Below are positions 33,118 through 41,368 of a stretch of 50,117 nt of DNA, one piece after another. This stretch comes from Planctomycetota bacterium. GTDB taxonomy: Bacteria; Planctomycetota; PUPC01; JACPCR01. The notes under the pieces are model-generated. The model was not told the origin of the DNA, searched no databases, and was given only the letters and a program-made list of their open reading frames with translations. The stretch lies in NCBI GenBank assembly GCA_027625095.1, contig JAQBXN010000056.1, positions 1 through 50,117 of the forward strand. Reading direction: 5' to 3'. The stretch's first letter is position 1. Every line of letters begins with the position of its first letter. The translations under genes and the position numbers were made by a program.

Positions 33118-34542
33118 ATGAAAAGCGAATTGCAATCAGAACAGCAAACAGGATGGAAATCAAGACTTCACGAGGTCATGAATTGCGGAGTTGTTGAACT
33201 CGGCGTAGGTGGGCTGATCGTGATTTCCGTTTCACTGACGTTTGTGGAGATTTCCATGAATCCGGGCGCAAGAGGCTACAGTACAGTGGAAGATGTGAAC
33301 CACCTGCTAACCCTCATTTTTGCAGTCGAACTCACCCTGCGTGGGTTCGCTTCACCATCAAAGAGAGATTTTTTGCGAAGCTATTGGATCGACATCCTGT
33401 CAGTTCTCCCGCTGCTGAGGATGTTTCGTATATTCCGTGCATTGCGCCTGCTGCGGCTTCTTAGGATGTTCCGTCTGATGGGCATCTTTACCCACTATGT
33501 AAGTTTCTTCCCTTACGTACTTCGGCGGGGAGCCCTCGAATACACCCTCGTGCTCGGCCTGATCATGATTGCGGTCCTGTTCGGCAGCGCAACCGTGCTC
33601 GCGTTTGAAAGGGATGCGAATCCGCAATTGGATTCTCTTACCAAGACCTTCTGGTTTAGTATCTATCCTCTGCTCGCGGGCGAACCTGTTCCAAGCATGC
33701 CGGAAACCTCAGGAGGCAAGTTCGCCTCGATCTTTGTGATGTTTATGGGGATGATTTTTTTCGCGATGCTTACCGGAACGATTTCCGCATATATGATCGA
33801 ACGAATCCAGGGTGGAGGACGCATAGTGAATCTCAGCAAGTTTGAAAATCACATCATCATCTGCGGGTGGAGTCGTAAAGCTGAAATCATCGTCAGAGAG
33901 TATCAGGCTGCACACAAGAATTCGGACATTGTGGTGATCACCCTCGAGGAGGAAGAGAAGCTTCAAATGGCCAATCCGTCGATCGCCAGCAGGGTCACGT
34001 TTCTACAGGACGATTTCACGAAAGTTGCGGCCCTGGAAAGGGCAGGTATTCGAAAAGCCAGCACCTGCATCATTCTCTCTGATCGCAGCCACAATCGAAG
34101 TGAGCAGGATGCGGATGCGCGGACAATTCTCGCCGCGCTGACCGCGGAAAAACTGAACCCGGCAATCTACACCTGCGCCGAACTCATCAATAGAGAATTC
34201 GGTTCACACCTCGAGATGGGGCGCGTCAATGATTACGTCATCGCGGACGAGCAAAGTGCTTTTCTCCTCGCTCAGGCGGCTTTGAATCATGGCCTGGTGC
34301 ATGTGGTGTCCGAACTGCTGACCCAGGAACGCGGCAATCAGTTTTACACGCTGGAACTTACCCGAGAGTGGATTGGCAAGTCCTTTTTCGATCTTTTTAT
34401 CCACCTGAAAAAAGAGAAGAACGCCATCCTGATAGCAGTTCAATCAACTGACGGTTCCTCCCAGGTGAATCCGTCGGAGCATGAGTTCAAAGAGGGGGAT
34501 GTCGCGGTCGTGATCGCCGACAAGAGCATCAAGCTGGGCTAA
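33118..34542 (+). CDS. Voltage-sensor ion channel with C-terminal TrkA-N (RCK) domain, atypical filter
   Basis: A 474-residue membrane protein. After an early helix (GGLIVISVSLTFVE), an S4-like helix repeats Arg every third residue (LRMFRIFRALRLLRLLRMFR, about residues 100-119). The pore region follows: TFWFSIYPLLAGEPVPSMPE, then FASIFVMFMGMIFFAMLTGT. No TVGYGD-type selectivity filter is present; instead LLAGEPVPSMPETSGGK occupies its place. The C-terminal domain is TrkA-N-like, with NHIIICGWSRKAEIIV (a degenerate dinucleotide loop), TLEEEEK acting as the adenosine-ribose acidic region, and DDFTKVAALERAGI. I chose ATG 33118. An in-frame GTG at 33076 is possible. A role in cation transport, perhaps with altered selectivity, is inferred. 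Confidence 0.82.
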   Translation: MKSELQSEQQTGWKSRLHEVMNCGVVELGVGGLIVISVSLTFVEISMNPGARGYSTVEDVNHLLTLIFAVELTLRGFASPSKRDFLRSYWIDILSVLPLLRMFRIFRALRLLRLLRMFRLMGIFTHYVSFFPYVLRRGALEYTLVLGLIMIAVLFGSATVLAFERDANPQLDSLTKTFWFSIYPLLAGEPVPSMPETSGGKFASIFVMFMGMIFFAMLTGTISAYMIERIQGGGRIVNLSKFENHIIICGWSRKAEIIVREYQAAHKNSDIVVITLEEEEKLQMANPSIASRVTFLQDDFTKVAALERAGIRKASTCIILSDRSHNRSEQDADARTILAALTAEKLNPAIYTCAELINREFGSHLEMGRVNDYVIADEQSAFLLAQAALNHGLVHVVSELLTQERGNQFYTLELTREWIGKSFFDLFIHLKKEKNAILIAVQSTDGSSQVNPSEHEFKEGDVAVVIADKSIKLG

Positions 34543-34573
34543 TCATTACCGGCACATAGAGCTGCTTGCAGCA

Positions 34574-35341
34574 TCAGGCGTGGGATGCCTGAAACCACCA
34601 ACTCGACATCGATTGCGCCAACCGGTAATCCGCCTCTGTCGTAATCTTGATGTTGTCATAGGTACCCTCCACCAGTGCGACGGGGAGTCCGGCCATCTCA
34701 AATAACTGCGCGTCATCGGTCACCTGCCAGCCTTCTTCGCCGGCCTTGCGAGAGACTTCGAGGTATTTCGCACGCGGAAAGATTTGGGGGGTGTGAGCGC
34801 ACCAGAGATCGGAACGTGAAACCGTAGCGGCAATGATGCCCTGTGCCTGACGATCGGTTTCTGGGATCGGGTATCCGGAATCCGGGCTCAATCGTTTGAC
34901 CGTTTCCTTCATAGGTGTGGCAAGAATGGCGGCTCCAGTTGCAAGCGCTGCTCGAAACGTCGCCTGGATCCCGTCGGCACGAACGAATGGGCGAACCCCG
35001 TCGTGGATCGCAACCCACTCAATAGTCTCGCTTAGTGCCTCGACACCGCTCCGGACCGAGTCCTGTCGTTCGGTGCCGCCACAGACGACTTGAGTGACTT
35101 TCATCGCCGCAAGTTCATCGCCCCAGTTGTGCAGGACCTCGTCTCGATCTTTCTTGTTGACGACGATGACTATCTCGCGGACGAAATCGAGCGGCGAAAA
35201 AGCAGCGAGGGTACGTAACAGAATCGGTCGGCCGTCAAGGTCGAGGTAAGGTTTGCGCTGCCCGAGTTGCAGGCGTCGACTTTCCCCGGCTGCGGTCAAA
35301 ACGGCGCCGAGATTGGCATTGAGAGATGGATCAGGATTCAA
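34574..35341 (-). CDS. ispD: 2-C-methyl-D-erythritol 4-phosphate cytidylyltransferase (MEP pathway)
   Basis: A 255-residue cytoplasmic enzyme that transfers CMP from CTP to 2-C-methyl-D-erythritol 4-phosphate. Family motifs are GAVLTAAGESRRLQLG with the following KPYLDLDGRPILL, GGTERQDSVRSG, WVAIHDGVRPFV (family form VHDAARP), TVKR, HTPQIF, TDDAQLFE and NIKITTEADY. The start is TTG at 35341-35339; a stop codon lies two codons upstream in frame, so no ATG can serve, and the next start candidates lie within the core. The first codons (NPDP) come from a ggattca repeat. The gene lies 100 bp downstream of the histidine kinase gene. ispH, the last enzyme of the pathway, is at 41369, not adjacent. 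Confidence 0.9.
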   Translation of the reverse strand: MNPDPSLNANLGAVLTAAGESRRLQLGQRKPYLDLDGRPILLRTLAAFSPLDFVREIVIVVNKKDRDEVLHNWGDELAAMKVTQVVCGGTERQDSVRSGVEALSETIEWVAIHDGVRPFVRADGIQATFRAALATGAAILATPMKETVKRLSPDSGYPIPETDRQAQGIIAATVSRSDLWCAHTPQIFPRAKYLEVSRKAGEEGWQVTDDAQLFEMAGLPVALVEGTYDNIKITTEADYRLAQSMSSWWFQASHA

Positions 35342-35435
35342 GATTTAAAGACAAGATTCAGGATTCAGAATTCAGAGACAGGAATCAGGATTCAGGATTC
35401 GAAGACAGGGCGCTCAATCCTGAATTCTGATTCCT
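35331..35435. repeat. ggattca tandem repeat with hairpin between histidine kinase and ispD
   Basis: Multiple gattcaggattca-type units fill 35331-35435. Within it, 35380-35399 (aggaatcaggattcaggatt) pairs with 35416-35435 at 19 of 20 positions across a 16-nt loop. In the minus-strand transcript the hairpin follows the kinase stop and precedes ispD, so it may attenuate or terminate. The repeat overlaps the start codon of ispD. Confidence 0.7.
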
Positions 35436-35441
35436 CTATCC

Positions 35442-37268
35442 TTACACCGGCTGCTTGGGCAGTGTAAAGTGAAACGTTGAGCCCTCACCGGGAATAGAGT
35501 CAAGCCAGACCGTGCCGCCGTGTCGTTCAACAATTTTCTTGCAGATGGCCAGCCCGATCCCGTTGCCGGGGTATTCCTGGCGGGTGTGGAGCCGTTCAAA
35601 TATGCCGAAGATACGGCTCTTGAATCTGTCCTCGATGCCAATGCCATTGTCGCGTACATAGAATTCCCAGCTGGCCGCGTCAGACTTGGCACCTACATGA
35701 ATCTCGGGAGTTCGATCGCCACGGTATTTGATGGCATTGCTCAGGAGATTCTGAAGGAGCTGTTGCAATTGAGTGACGTCTGCCACCACTGTGGGCATTT
35801 CGTCATGGGTGATTCGAGCACCGCTTTCTTCAATAGCAATACGAAGCGCAACCTGTGTACGCCTCAAGATTTCGGAGCTGTCTGCAGGTTCAAGTGGCTT
35901 GCCCTGTGTTTCGACCCGTGAGAGACGCAGAAGATCCTGAATGAGTGTACGCATCCGATTCGCGCCTTCCGTCGCCATATCGATAAATTGCAGAGATTTG
36001 TCGTCCAGGTCGTCACCCAATCTGTTCTTCAGCAGATCGAGATAGCTGGAGACCGCGCGTAGAGGCTCCTGCAAATCGTGGGAGATGACAAAGGCGAACT
36101 CTTTCAACATCCGATTCGATTCAGCCAGTTTCTGTGCGGCTTCCCTGAGCGCTTGCTGGGCTTGCTGGCGTTCGGTGACATCCAGGAAAAAACCCTGAAC
36201 GCCGATGATACGGTTCTGCGAGTCGTAGATTGGAGTTTTTAACACCTGGATGGCGATTCGTTTACCATCGGGGCGTTCCCATTCTTCGATATCCTCGAAA
36301 TGCTCCCCCGTCTGCATGACGCCCAGGTCGTCTCGAATGTATTTTTCGGCAAGGTCCGGTGGCGAGAAATCCAGGTCGGTTTTACCCAGAATCTCTTCAA
36401 GCTGGAGGCCCAGGGATTCACACAGGCGGTCATTCGCAAAGGTAAATCGGCCGGTCAGATTCTTTCTAAATACCTGCATCGGCAGGGTCTCCACCATCGA
36501 ATGGTAGAGTGCTTCAGAATCTTTCAGCGCTATTTCAGCATTGACTCTTTTGGTGATATCGCGCATCTGTACCAGGTAGGACGGCTGCCCCTCCCAGTCA
36601 AATTCAGATACGCTCAGTTCCACGTGTATGCTCTTACCGGCCTCTTGCTCAAACTGTATCTGATGGGTGCCCTCCATATCCAAAGCAAACTGAAATGGGT
36701 GGTCGATCAACTCTGCCCGTTGCTTGCCAAAAAGGGACCAGGCCGCTGCATTGCAGTAGCGTACTGTCTCACTTTTATCGACCACAACAATCCCATCCCG
36801 TGAGTTGCGGATGATGCTGCGGACGCGGCCTTCGCTGGCCTGAAGCTCCCTTGTAAACCGGGAAAAATCCACCAGCCCTTCCTGTCGTGCCATCGCATGC
36901 ACGATTGTTCTCTCGAATGACGTGGCATCCAGATACTCGAGTGAAATGACATCCTGGACTCCGGAGCGCAGTGCCCGCCTGGTCAGTGCAGGGTCGTCCT
37001 CGTCGAGAATGACAAGAACCGGAATCTGGGGAGCTTTTGCCATCAACTTTAGAAGTGTTTTCTTTACCCCTTTAGCATCCGGAAGCGCGAGGGACAGGAG
37101 GACGAGGTCGGGCGTCTCCTTTTCCAGTTCATCGATACAATCCTGGAACGTCTCAACAATCGTGATTTCGCACTTGAGATCGGGGCACGTTTGAAGACGC
37201 GCGGCAATGGCTTGTGAATTTTTCCGGCGGCCCTCAACGATGAGTGTACGAACGTTCTTGTCAGACAT
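35442..37268 (-). CDS. Sensor histidine kinase: degenerate receiver - PAS - PAS - HisKA - HATPase
   Basis: A 608-residue soluble hybrid kinase. Residues 1-128 form a receiver-like fold. The phospho-acceptor Asp is replaced by Ser59 (LVLLSLALPD), the acidic pair after the first strand is absent (VEGRR), and the Lys of strand 5 is Leu110 (GVQDVISLEYLD). Two PAS domains follow (about 130-240 and 255-380; the second begins YHSMVETLPMQVFRKN). The HisKA box is FVISHDLQEPLRAVSSYLDL, and the ATPase motifs are LLQNLLSNAIKYR (N box), YVRDNGIGIE (G1) and GNGIGLAICKKIV (G2). There is no membrane segment, so it senses a cytoplasmic signal. No response regulator is adjacent. ATG 37268 follows the 638-bp gap. 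Confidence 0.9.
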   Translation of the reverse strand: MSDKNVRTLIVEGRRKNSQAIAARLQTCPDLKCEITIVETFQDCIDELEKETPDLVLLSLALPDAKGVKKTLLKLMAKAPQIPVLVILDEDDPALTRRALRSGVQDVISLEYLDATSFERTIVHAMARQEGLVDFSRFTRELQASEGRVRSIIRNSRDGIVVVDKSETVRYCNAAAWSLFGKQRAELIDHPFQFALDMEGTHQIQFEQEAGKSIHVELSVSEFDWEGQPSYLVQMRDITKRVNAEIALKDSEALYHSMVETLPMQVFRKNLTGRFTFANDRLCESLGLQLEEILGKTDLDFSPPDLAEKYIRDDLGVMQTGEHFEDIEEWERPDGKRIAIQVLKTPIYDSQNRIIGVQGFFLDVTERQQAQQALREAAQKLAESNRMLKEFAFVISHDLQEPLRAVSSYLDLLKNRLGDDLDDKSLQFIDMATEGANRMRTLIQDLLRLSRVETQGKPLEPADSSEILRRTQVALRIAIEESGARITHDEMPTVVADVTQLQQLLQNLLSNAIKYRGDRTPEIHVGAKSDAASWEFYVRDNGIGIEDRFKSRIFGIFERLHTRQEYPGNGIGLAICKKIVERHGGTVWLDSIPGEGSTFHFTLPKQPV

Positions 37269-37906
37269 GATGAGCGATTATGAAAGTTCCGTTCCTTCTA
37301 GTGTACGAGGCTGAATTGTAAAGGCCAAATCGAAGATCAAGTGAATACCTGAGTCGTCTTTGGTCTAGCGACATAATCAGTACTGCGACCCTTCAACTCA
37401 ACCTCACAGTCCGCTCAATCGGCGCTGCGCAGGGATTAACACAAGCACCCGGAGAAGGACCAAGGGGAACATACTCAGGCTTTTGGGCATTCAAACGGAA
37501 TTAACCCGTCCCGGGCGCCCACTCTGGCTGCAAATTGACTAACCCTTCCTGCATCCACTCGTTTCGACTTCGATACGGTACTGGCCACTCCTTCTGACAA
37601 TGTCCTCACTTGAGGAAACGGAAGACTTGTGCTTCTCTCCTCGATTCAATAGCGTTTCTTGAAGCATCCTGGGTATCTATAATCTGATTTCAACAGGACC
37701 AGGAACAGGGGACTCCGCTAAGCATTTGTTTTGTTTGAAACCCAGGGCAGAACTTTCGGCAGGGAGATCAAAGTCTCAGCATCTCACCAAGCTGCTCCCT
37801 TCCTGATAACCTGAAACCCTTCTTTCAGCACACAGATTCTTTTGAAGGAACCATTTAGCCTTGCTTACTGAGAGTCCGGGCGGCATCGAACACAGGACAG
37901 CCCACC
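37269..37906. other. 638-bp gap with no recognised gene
   Basis: No open frame over 60 codons is convincing on either strand and I see no tRNA-like cloverleaf or known RNA motif. It must hold the promoters of the divergent histidine kinase and membrane glycosyltransferase genes, but no strong -35/-10 pair stands out. Confidence 0.5.
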
Positions 37907-39433
37907 TTGCTGACCAATGAAGCCAAACGATTCTGGCGGCTACTGACGCTGATCATTGCGACTGGCGCCCTGCTTCGTGTCTTCGTCATATACACCTTTC
38001 CCAATTTTTACGGTCCCGGCGATCCCGCCATCTATTTCACCATGGGTCGCAGTATTCTCCAGGGGAACGGGCCGGAAGTTTCCTTCATCTGGCATTACCT
38101 GACTCTCTCAGAGATTGTGCATTACGAGGATTACTACGAGCCTGCTTTCGGGCTTCTTGTGGCCATGACGATGTTTTTGACGGGCGGGTCAGTCGCCGGC
38201 GCGAAATGTCTGCCACTTCTATTCGGCCTGGCAACGATCCCTGCGGCAGCAATCATCACGCGGCGAAGGGCTGGCGTGACGGCAGGTCTGTGGGCAGCGG
38301 TGATCGTAAGTTTTCATCCCTACTCGATCTATCACAGCGGCCTCTTGATGAAGGAGACCATGGTCGCTTGTCTGTTCCTTGTTTTTTGGGATGTCTGCTC
38401 CCGTCGGCTTGAGAACTTTCCTGCTTCGAAAACCGGTTTCTCGACCGGCGTTCTGATCGGCGGTTTTGGCCTGCTCCAATACGAATCGTTGCCTGTAACG
38501 TGCGTCGCTCTCTTTACATTCTTGATGCTCCGGAACCGCCGTTTGGTGCTTCCGGCAGGTCTGGGTCTTTCATTGATTATTGTTCCACTGTTGGCCTGTT
38601 CATGGCACTTCCTGGGCGTCCCGATCTCTGCAAAATTTCTTTTCTTCTTCGGGCACGACCTCAACACGCCAGGCGTTGCGGATACATTTCAATGGACGAA
38701 GTTGCTCAAGTTATTTCCACCGATTGGCTATCTCGTTAAGCAGCTCTTTCTGGTGCTTGAATTTCCGCTATATGTGTTCGGCGCATGGCAGGCATGGAGG
38801 TGGCGCCGAACCGATTTCGGCCTGCTGCTTATCTTGCTGGTGATCTCAAGAGTCTATTTTCACAGCATTCCTAAAGATCTCTGGCACCGGGATGTCATGA
38901 CGCTCATGCCGCTCCTGGCAGTGCCGGCGTCGGCTGGCATCGCATCATTTCATGATTGGCTTGTTGCCCGAACAAAGCTCTCACCATGGAAAGTTTCGAT
39001 AGTTCTGATAGCTGCTTTGCTTGGCATCTTTCACACCTACGTCGGTTACGACCAGATCTACAGTAATCACCAGTTCCCGGATTATAAGGATGCACAATTT
39101 CGCAGATATGAAGCCTGCGCCCAGATCCGGGAAGCGCAAAAGCGGGGCGTCATACCAAAGGGCGAACCGATCCTTGCGGATGAAATGGTTGAAGAGATCT
39201 ATCTGTTTTCCGGCCATCCGGCGGTGCGATATCCAAACGACATCAACCTGGTCCCCAGGCTGGTTAAGAGATATCAACTGAGGTACATGCTGCTTCCTGC
39301 GTTCACGCCGGGATACGACTGGCAGAAGCAGTTGGCCGGGCTAACGTACAAAAACGTCTTCAGACTTGCGGCAGGCTACGTTTTGGTAGAGTTGGAACCA
39401 CTCCAGAACGAAAGAATTGTTCCGAAAAAATGA
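37907..39433 (+). CDS. GT39/PMT-like polytopic membrane glycosyltransferase
   Basis: A 508-residue membrane protein with about ten helices. The N-terminal region after the first helix reads FVIYTFPNFYGPGDPAIYFT, placing acidic residues in the first periplasmic loop as in GT-C (GT39/GT83-like) glycosyltransferases. A conserved cytoplasmic/periplasmic layout with RRRAGVTAGLWAAVIVSFHP and the helix LLFGLATIPAAAIITRR also fits. It probably transfers sugar from a polyprenyl-linked donor; the donor and acceptor are unknown. The start is TTG at 37907 (no in-frame ATG before the first helix). The C-terminal end is a soluble domain ending LEPLQNERIVPKK. Its stop overlaps the start of the next gene (ATGA), so the two are coupled. 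Confidence 0.75.
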   Translation: MLTNEAKRFWRLLTLIIATGALLRVFVIYTFPNFYGPGDPAIYFTMGRSILQGNGPEVSFIWHYLTLSEIVHYEDYYEPAFGLLVAMTMFLTGGSVAGAKCLPLLFGLATIPAAAIITRRRAGVTAGLWAAVIVSFHPYSIYHSGLLMKETMVACLFLVFWDVCSRRLENFPASKTGFSTGVLIGGFGLLQYESLPVTCVALFTFLMLRNRRLVLPAGLGLSLIIVPLLACSWHFLGVPISAKFLFFFGHDLNTPGVADTFQWTKLLKLFPPIGYLVKQLFLVLEFPLYVFGAWQAWRWRRTDFGLLLILLVISRVYFHSIPKDLWHRDVMTLMPLLAVPASAGIASFHDWLVARTKLSPWKVSIVLIAALLGIFHTYVGYDQIYSNHQFPDYKDAQFRRYEACAQIREAQKRGVIPKGEPILADEMVEEIYLFSGHPAVRYPNDINLVPRLVKRYQLRYMLLPAFTPGYDWQKQLAGLTYKNVFRLAAGYVLVELEPLQNERIVPKK

Positions 39434-40059
39434 ACTGCATCCTGCGACTCATATTTCTTGTTCTTGCTTTCATTTCAGCGTCGGGCAACGCAGAGCCGGA
39501 GGTCAATCCTGCTGTCGCCACAGTCAGTGGAATCACCGCGACAACAGTCGTCCCGGAACAGATCGCCGCGAAGGACAAGCTTGAAGTCGAAATGACTTTT
39601 ACCATGCGGATCAATTACACCTACGTGTTCAACTTCACGAGCGTTTCCTTCACTTTCTCGAACATTTCGACGCAGGAGGAATTCGTCTCCAAGCCGCAAC
39701 TCCTGCCTTACCGGGAAGTCGACCGAGTACCGTACGCCGACCAGGCCATGAAGACCATCGAGGCGCTACCCGATGTTGTTCATTACCAAGAGGAAAAAGA
39801 CGCAAAAACCGGCAAGAACATGCTCGTCGTGTACCGCTGCATGTACCTGAATCCATCCGAGTCACATACCTTAAAAATTCAACTCACGAGTTTTGAGCAT
39901 CAGAACGAGCCGAAAGCAACAGTGAATGTCCTTCCGCCGGGCACCTACAACGTGACTACAAAGTTTGCCTGCCTGGGCAAGACGGGAAAGGCGGCATCGG
40001 CGATCTCTTGGTGGGGCGGCAGCGGCCAGATGGTGACAACGATGCAAGTCACAAAGTAA
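39430..40059 (+). CDS. Secreted protein of unknown family
   Basis: A 209-residue exported protein with a signal peptide (MNCILRLIFLVLAFISASGN, cleavage near GNAEP). The mature part is rich in beta-strand propensity and Thr/Ser, with FTMRINYTYVFNFTSVSFTF and DVVHYQEEKDAKTGKNMLVV. The C-terminus reads SWWGGSGQMVTTMQV. I recognise no family or catalytic motif. The start ATG overlaps the stop of the membrane glycosyltransferase, so translation is coupled and the two likely act on the same surface product (inference). A small hairpin with a T-run (40058-40075) ends the unit. Confidence 0.7.
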   Translation: MNCILRLIFLVLAFISASGNAEPEVNPAVATVSGITATTVVPEQIAAKDKLEVEMTFTMRINYTYVFNFTSVSFTFSNISTQEEFVSKPQLLPYREVDRVPYADQAMKTIEALPDVVHYQEEKDAKTGKNMLVVYRCMYLNPSESHTLKIQLTSFEHQNEPKATVNVLPPGTYNVTTKFACLGKTGKAASAISWWGGSGQMVTTMQVTK

Positions 40060-40075
40060 GCGGCCTCGCTTTTTT
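40058..40075 (+). terminator. Candidate intrinsic terminator after the 39430 gene
   Basis: AAGCG (40058-40062) pairs with CGCTT (40067-40071) around GCCT, followed by TTTT. The stem is short (5 bp), so strength is uncertain. It overlaps the stop codon TAA at 40057-40059. Confidence 0.45.
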
Positions 40076-40101
40076 GCGGCCTCGATAAACTTTGACTATT
40101 T

Positions 40102-40132
40102 GCTTTGCATTGCAAAGCGCTTGGGCTATAGT
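40102..40132 (+). promoter_or_regulatory. Promoter with palindromic operator over the -35 box
   Basis: The palindrome GCTTTGC-ATT-GCAAAGC spans 40102-40118. TTTGCA (40104-40109) and TATAGT (40127-40132), 17 bp apart, form a good promoter, so the palindrome covers the -35 box. The downstream gene is broken, but the winged-helix regulator at 40808 is intact and probably autoregulates through this site. Confidence 0.6.
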
Positions 40133-40177
40133 CTGCTTATCGTAAGAGCTACTCATATCAAATCCCAATAACCAGTC

Positions 40178-40818
40178 ATGGATATCCAGAAGGCAATAGA
40201 TCAAATCGCCGAAATTAATCGGCATCTTGCAAAGACTGAAATTTGTCGTGCCATTCGTTCCGTGCCCGTTGGTATGACCGGTATTGTGGCCATCGCGGGT
40301 AGCCTGATGATGCCTGTCGTGCTTTCGACGCCTACAGCTTCCACGTTCGTCACTTACTGGGTAGCCCTCGCCATGTTGAATGTTGCCCTTGTTTCAACGC
40401 AGATGGCAGTGGAATATCTCGGAGCAGAAAGTGGAGAACGTAACCTGATTCGGAGAATCATCGGCCAGTTCTTCCCGGCCATGGCTGCGGGCGGAGTTGT
40501 CACGGTGGTGTTTACGTGTGCTACAAAAGATCTTGTTTCCTATTCTGCCTGGACTTTGGGCGCTCACCTTCAGCCTGGGGCTGTTCTCGGCGCGTCCGTA
40601 TCTCCCGAGAACGGTGGGCTGGGTGGCCCTCTTCTATGGGGCAGCCGGAGCGATCCTCCTCATGAAGAGGCCGGGTGTCCAGCGACAATTAGAATTGCCG
40701 GTCAACGACAATTAGTTTTGCCGGTCCTTGGCGGCCGATTCGACGGGATGAACGTCGGGTTCTGATGACTCTCTCTCTCGTTTTTTACTGGAACCTGGAG
40801 CGAGGGTGTGATAACTAA
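40178..40818 (+). pseudogene. Frameshifted membrane protein, usual partner of the winged-helix regulator
   Basis: The first frame (from ATG 40178) gives 113 or so sensible residues: MDIQKAIDQIAEINRHLAKT, then helices GIVAIAGSLMMPVVL and YWVALAMLNVALVSTQMAV. It then goes out of frame near 40515-40545. The next frame (through 40715) carries the expected helices FPILPGLWALTFSLGLFSAR and TVGWVALFYGAAGAILLM. A third frame resumes at about 40765 as MTLSLVFYWNLERGCDN with stop TAA at 40816-40818, overlapping the regulator start. This order matches a membrane protein common in PVC bacteria immediately upstream of a small regulator. A 23-bp tandem duplication lies in the damaged part. One frameshift could be a sequencing error, but two plus the duplication favour real decay. 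Confidence 0.7.
40683..40728. repeat. 23-bp tandem duplication inside the broken membrane gene
   Basis: Copy 1 at 40683-40705 begins cgacaattagaattgccggt and copy 2 at 40706-40728 begins cgacaattagttttgccggt; the copies differ at three or four positions. It sits exactly where the second frame of the pseudogene stops. Confidence 0.7.
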
Positions 40819-41206
40819 AGAATCATCAGAAACATCTGAAGAACAAAAGGGCCGCTTCGCATACGAGGGGCTTGACCGAATCCTTCATGAAAAGGCTCGA
40901 CTCGGAATCATGACCTGCCTCCTCAGCAAGCCCGAGGGCCTCATCTTCAAAGATATAAAATCATTTTGCGATTTGACCGACGGTAACCTGAGCCGCCACC
41001 TTCAAATTCTCAACGAAGCCGGCTTGGTCGAAATCTGGAAAGGATTCCAAAACAAGCGGCCCCAAACCCTCTGCCGCCTCAATGAAGAGGGACGTAAACG
41101 ATTCCTGAAATACGTTCAGGAGCTTGAAGGTCTGCTTAGAGACGTTGCGAGCGTCTCCCAAAATGAACCTCAAAAGGAATTGCCTCCCCACCTGGCGCCC
41201 GCCTGA
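40808..41206 (+). CDS. Winged-helix transcriptional regulator
   Basis: A 132-residue DNA-binding protein. The core RFAYEGLDRILHEKARLGIM is followed by a winged helix with recognition region DLTDGNLSRHLQILNEAGLV and a wing around KGFQNKRPQTLCRLNEEGRK. This is the MarR/ArsR-like class of small regulators that sit downstream of a paired membrane gene in many PVC genomes. The start is GTG 40808 with a GGAG/GAGG ribosome-binding site a few bases upstream; it overlaps the end of the broken partner gene. It probably binds the palindrome at 40102-40118. With the partner gene damaged, it may be on its way to loss or may have other targets. Confidence 0.85.
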   Translation: MITKESSETSEEQKGRFAYEGLDRILHEKARLGIMTCLLSKPEGLIFKDIKSFCDLTDGNLSRHLQILNEAGLVEIWKGFQNKRPQTLCRLNEEGRKRFLKYVQELEGLLRDVASVSQNEPQKELPPHLAPA

Positions 41207-41368
41207 TTCACGTAGTAACCCATCGCCTCATTCCGCTGTTAATCGAAAGCCCAAACGACGGTTATGAAAACAACCCTCGTTCGCACGGAATTCCTTCTTA
41301 CGAAACGCACACTTTGCCGTATAAAGCAATCCGGGCGTCAATCACCAACCATCAATCACTCTTCTCTT

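Noticed and set aside
37269..37906. Possible RNA gene in the 638-bp gap
   Set aside because: No cloverleaf, no strong hairpin with a T-run and no clear promoter-terminator pair could be seen by eye; it needs RNA data.
40497..40715. Independent 72-codon gene inside 40178-40818
   Set aside because: Its sequence continues the helices of the preceding frame, so it is the shifted middle of one broken membrane gene.
41264..41368. N-terminal extension of ispH from ATG 41264
   Set aside because: The extra 35 residues are not conserved-looking, and the first iron-sulfur Cys lies at residue 12 only with ATG 41369.
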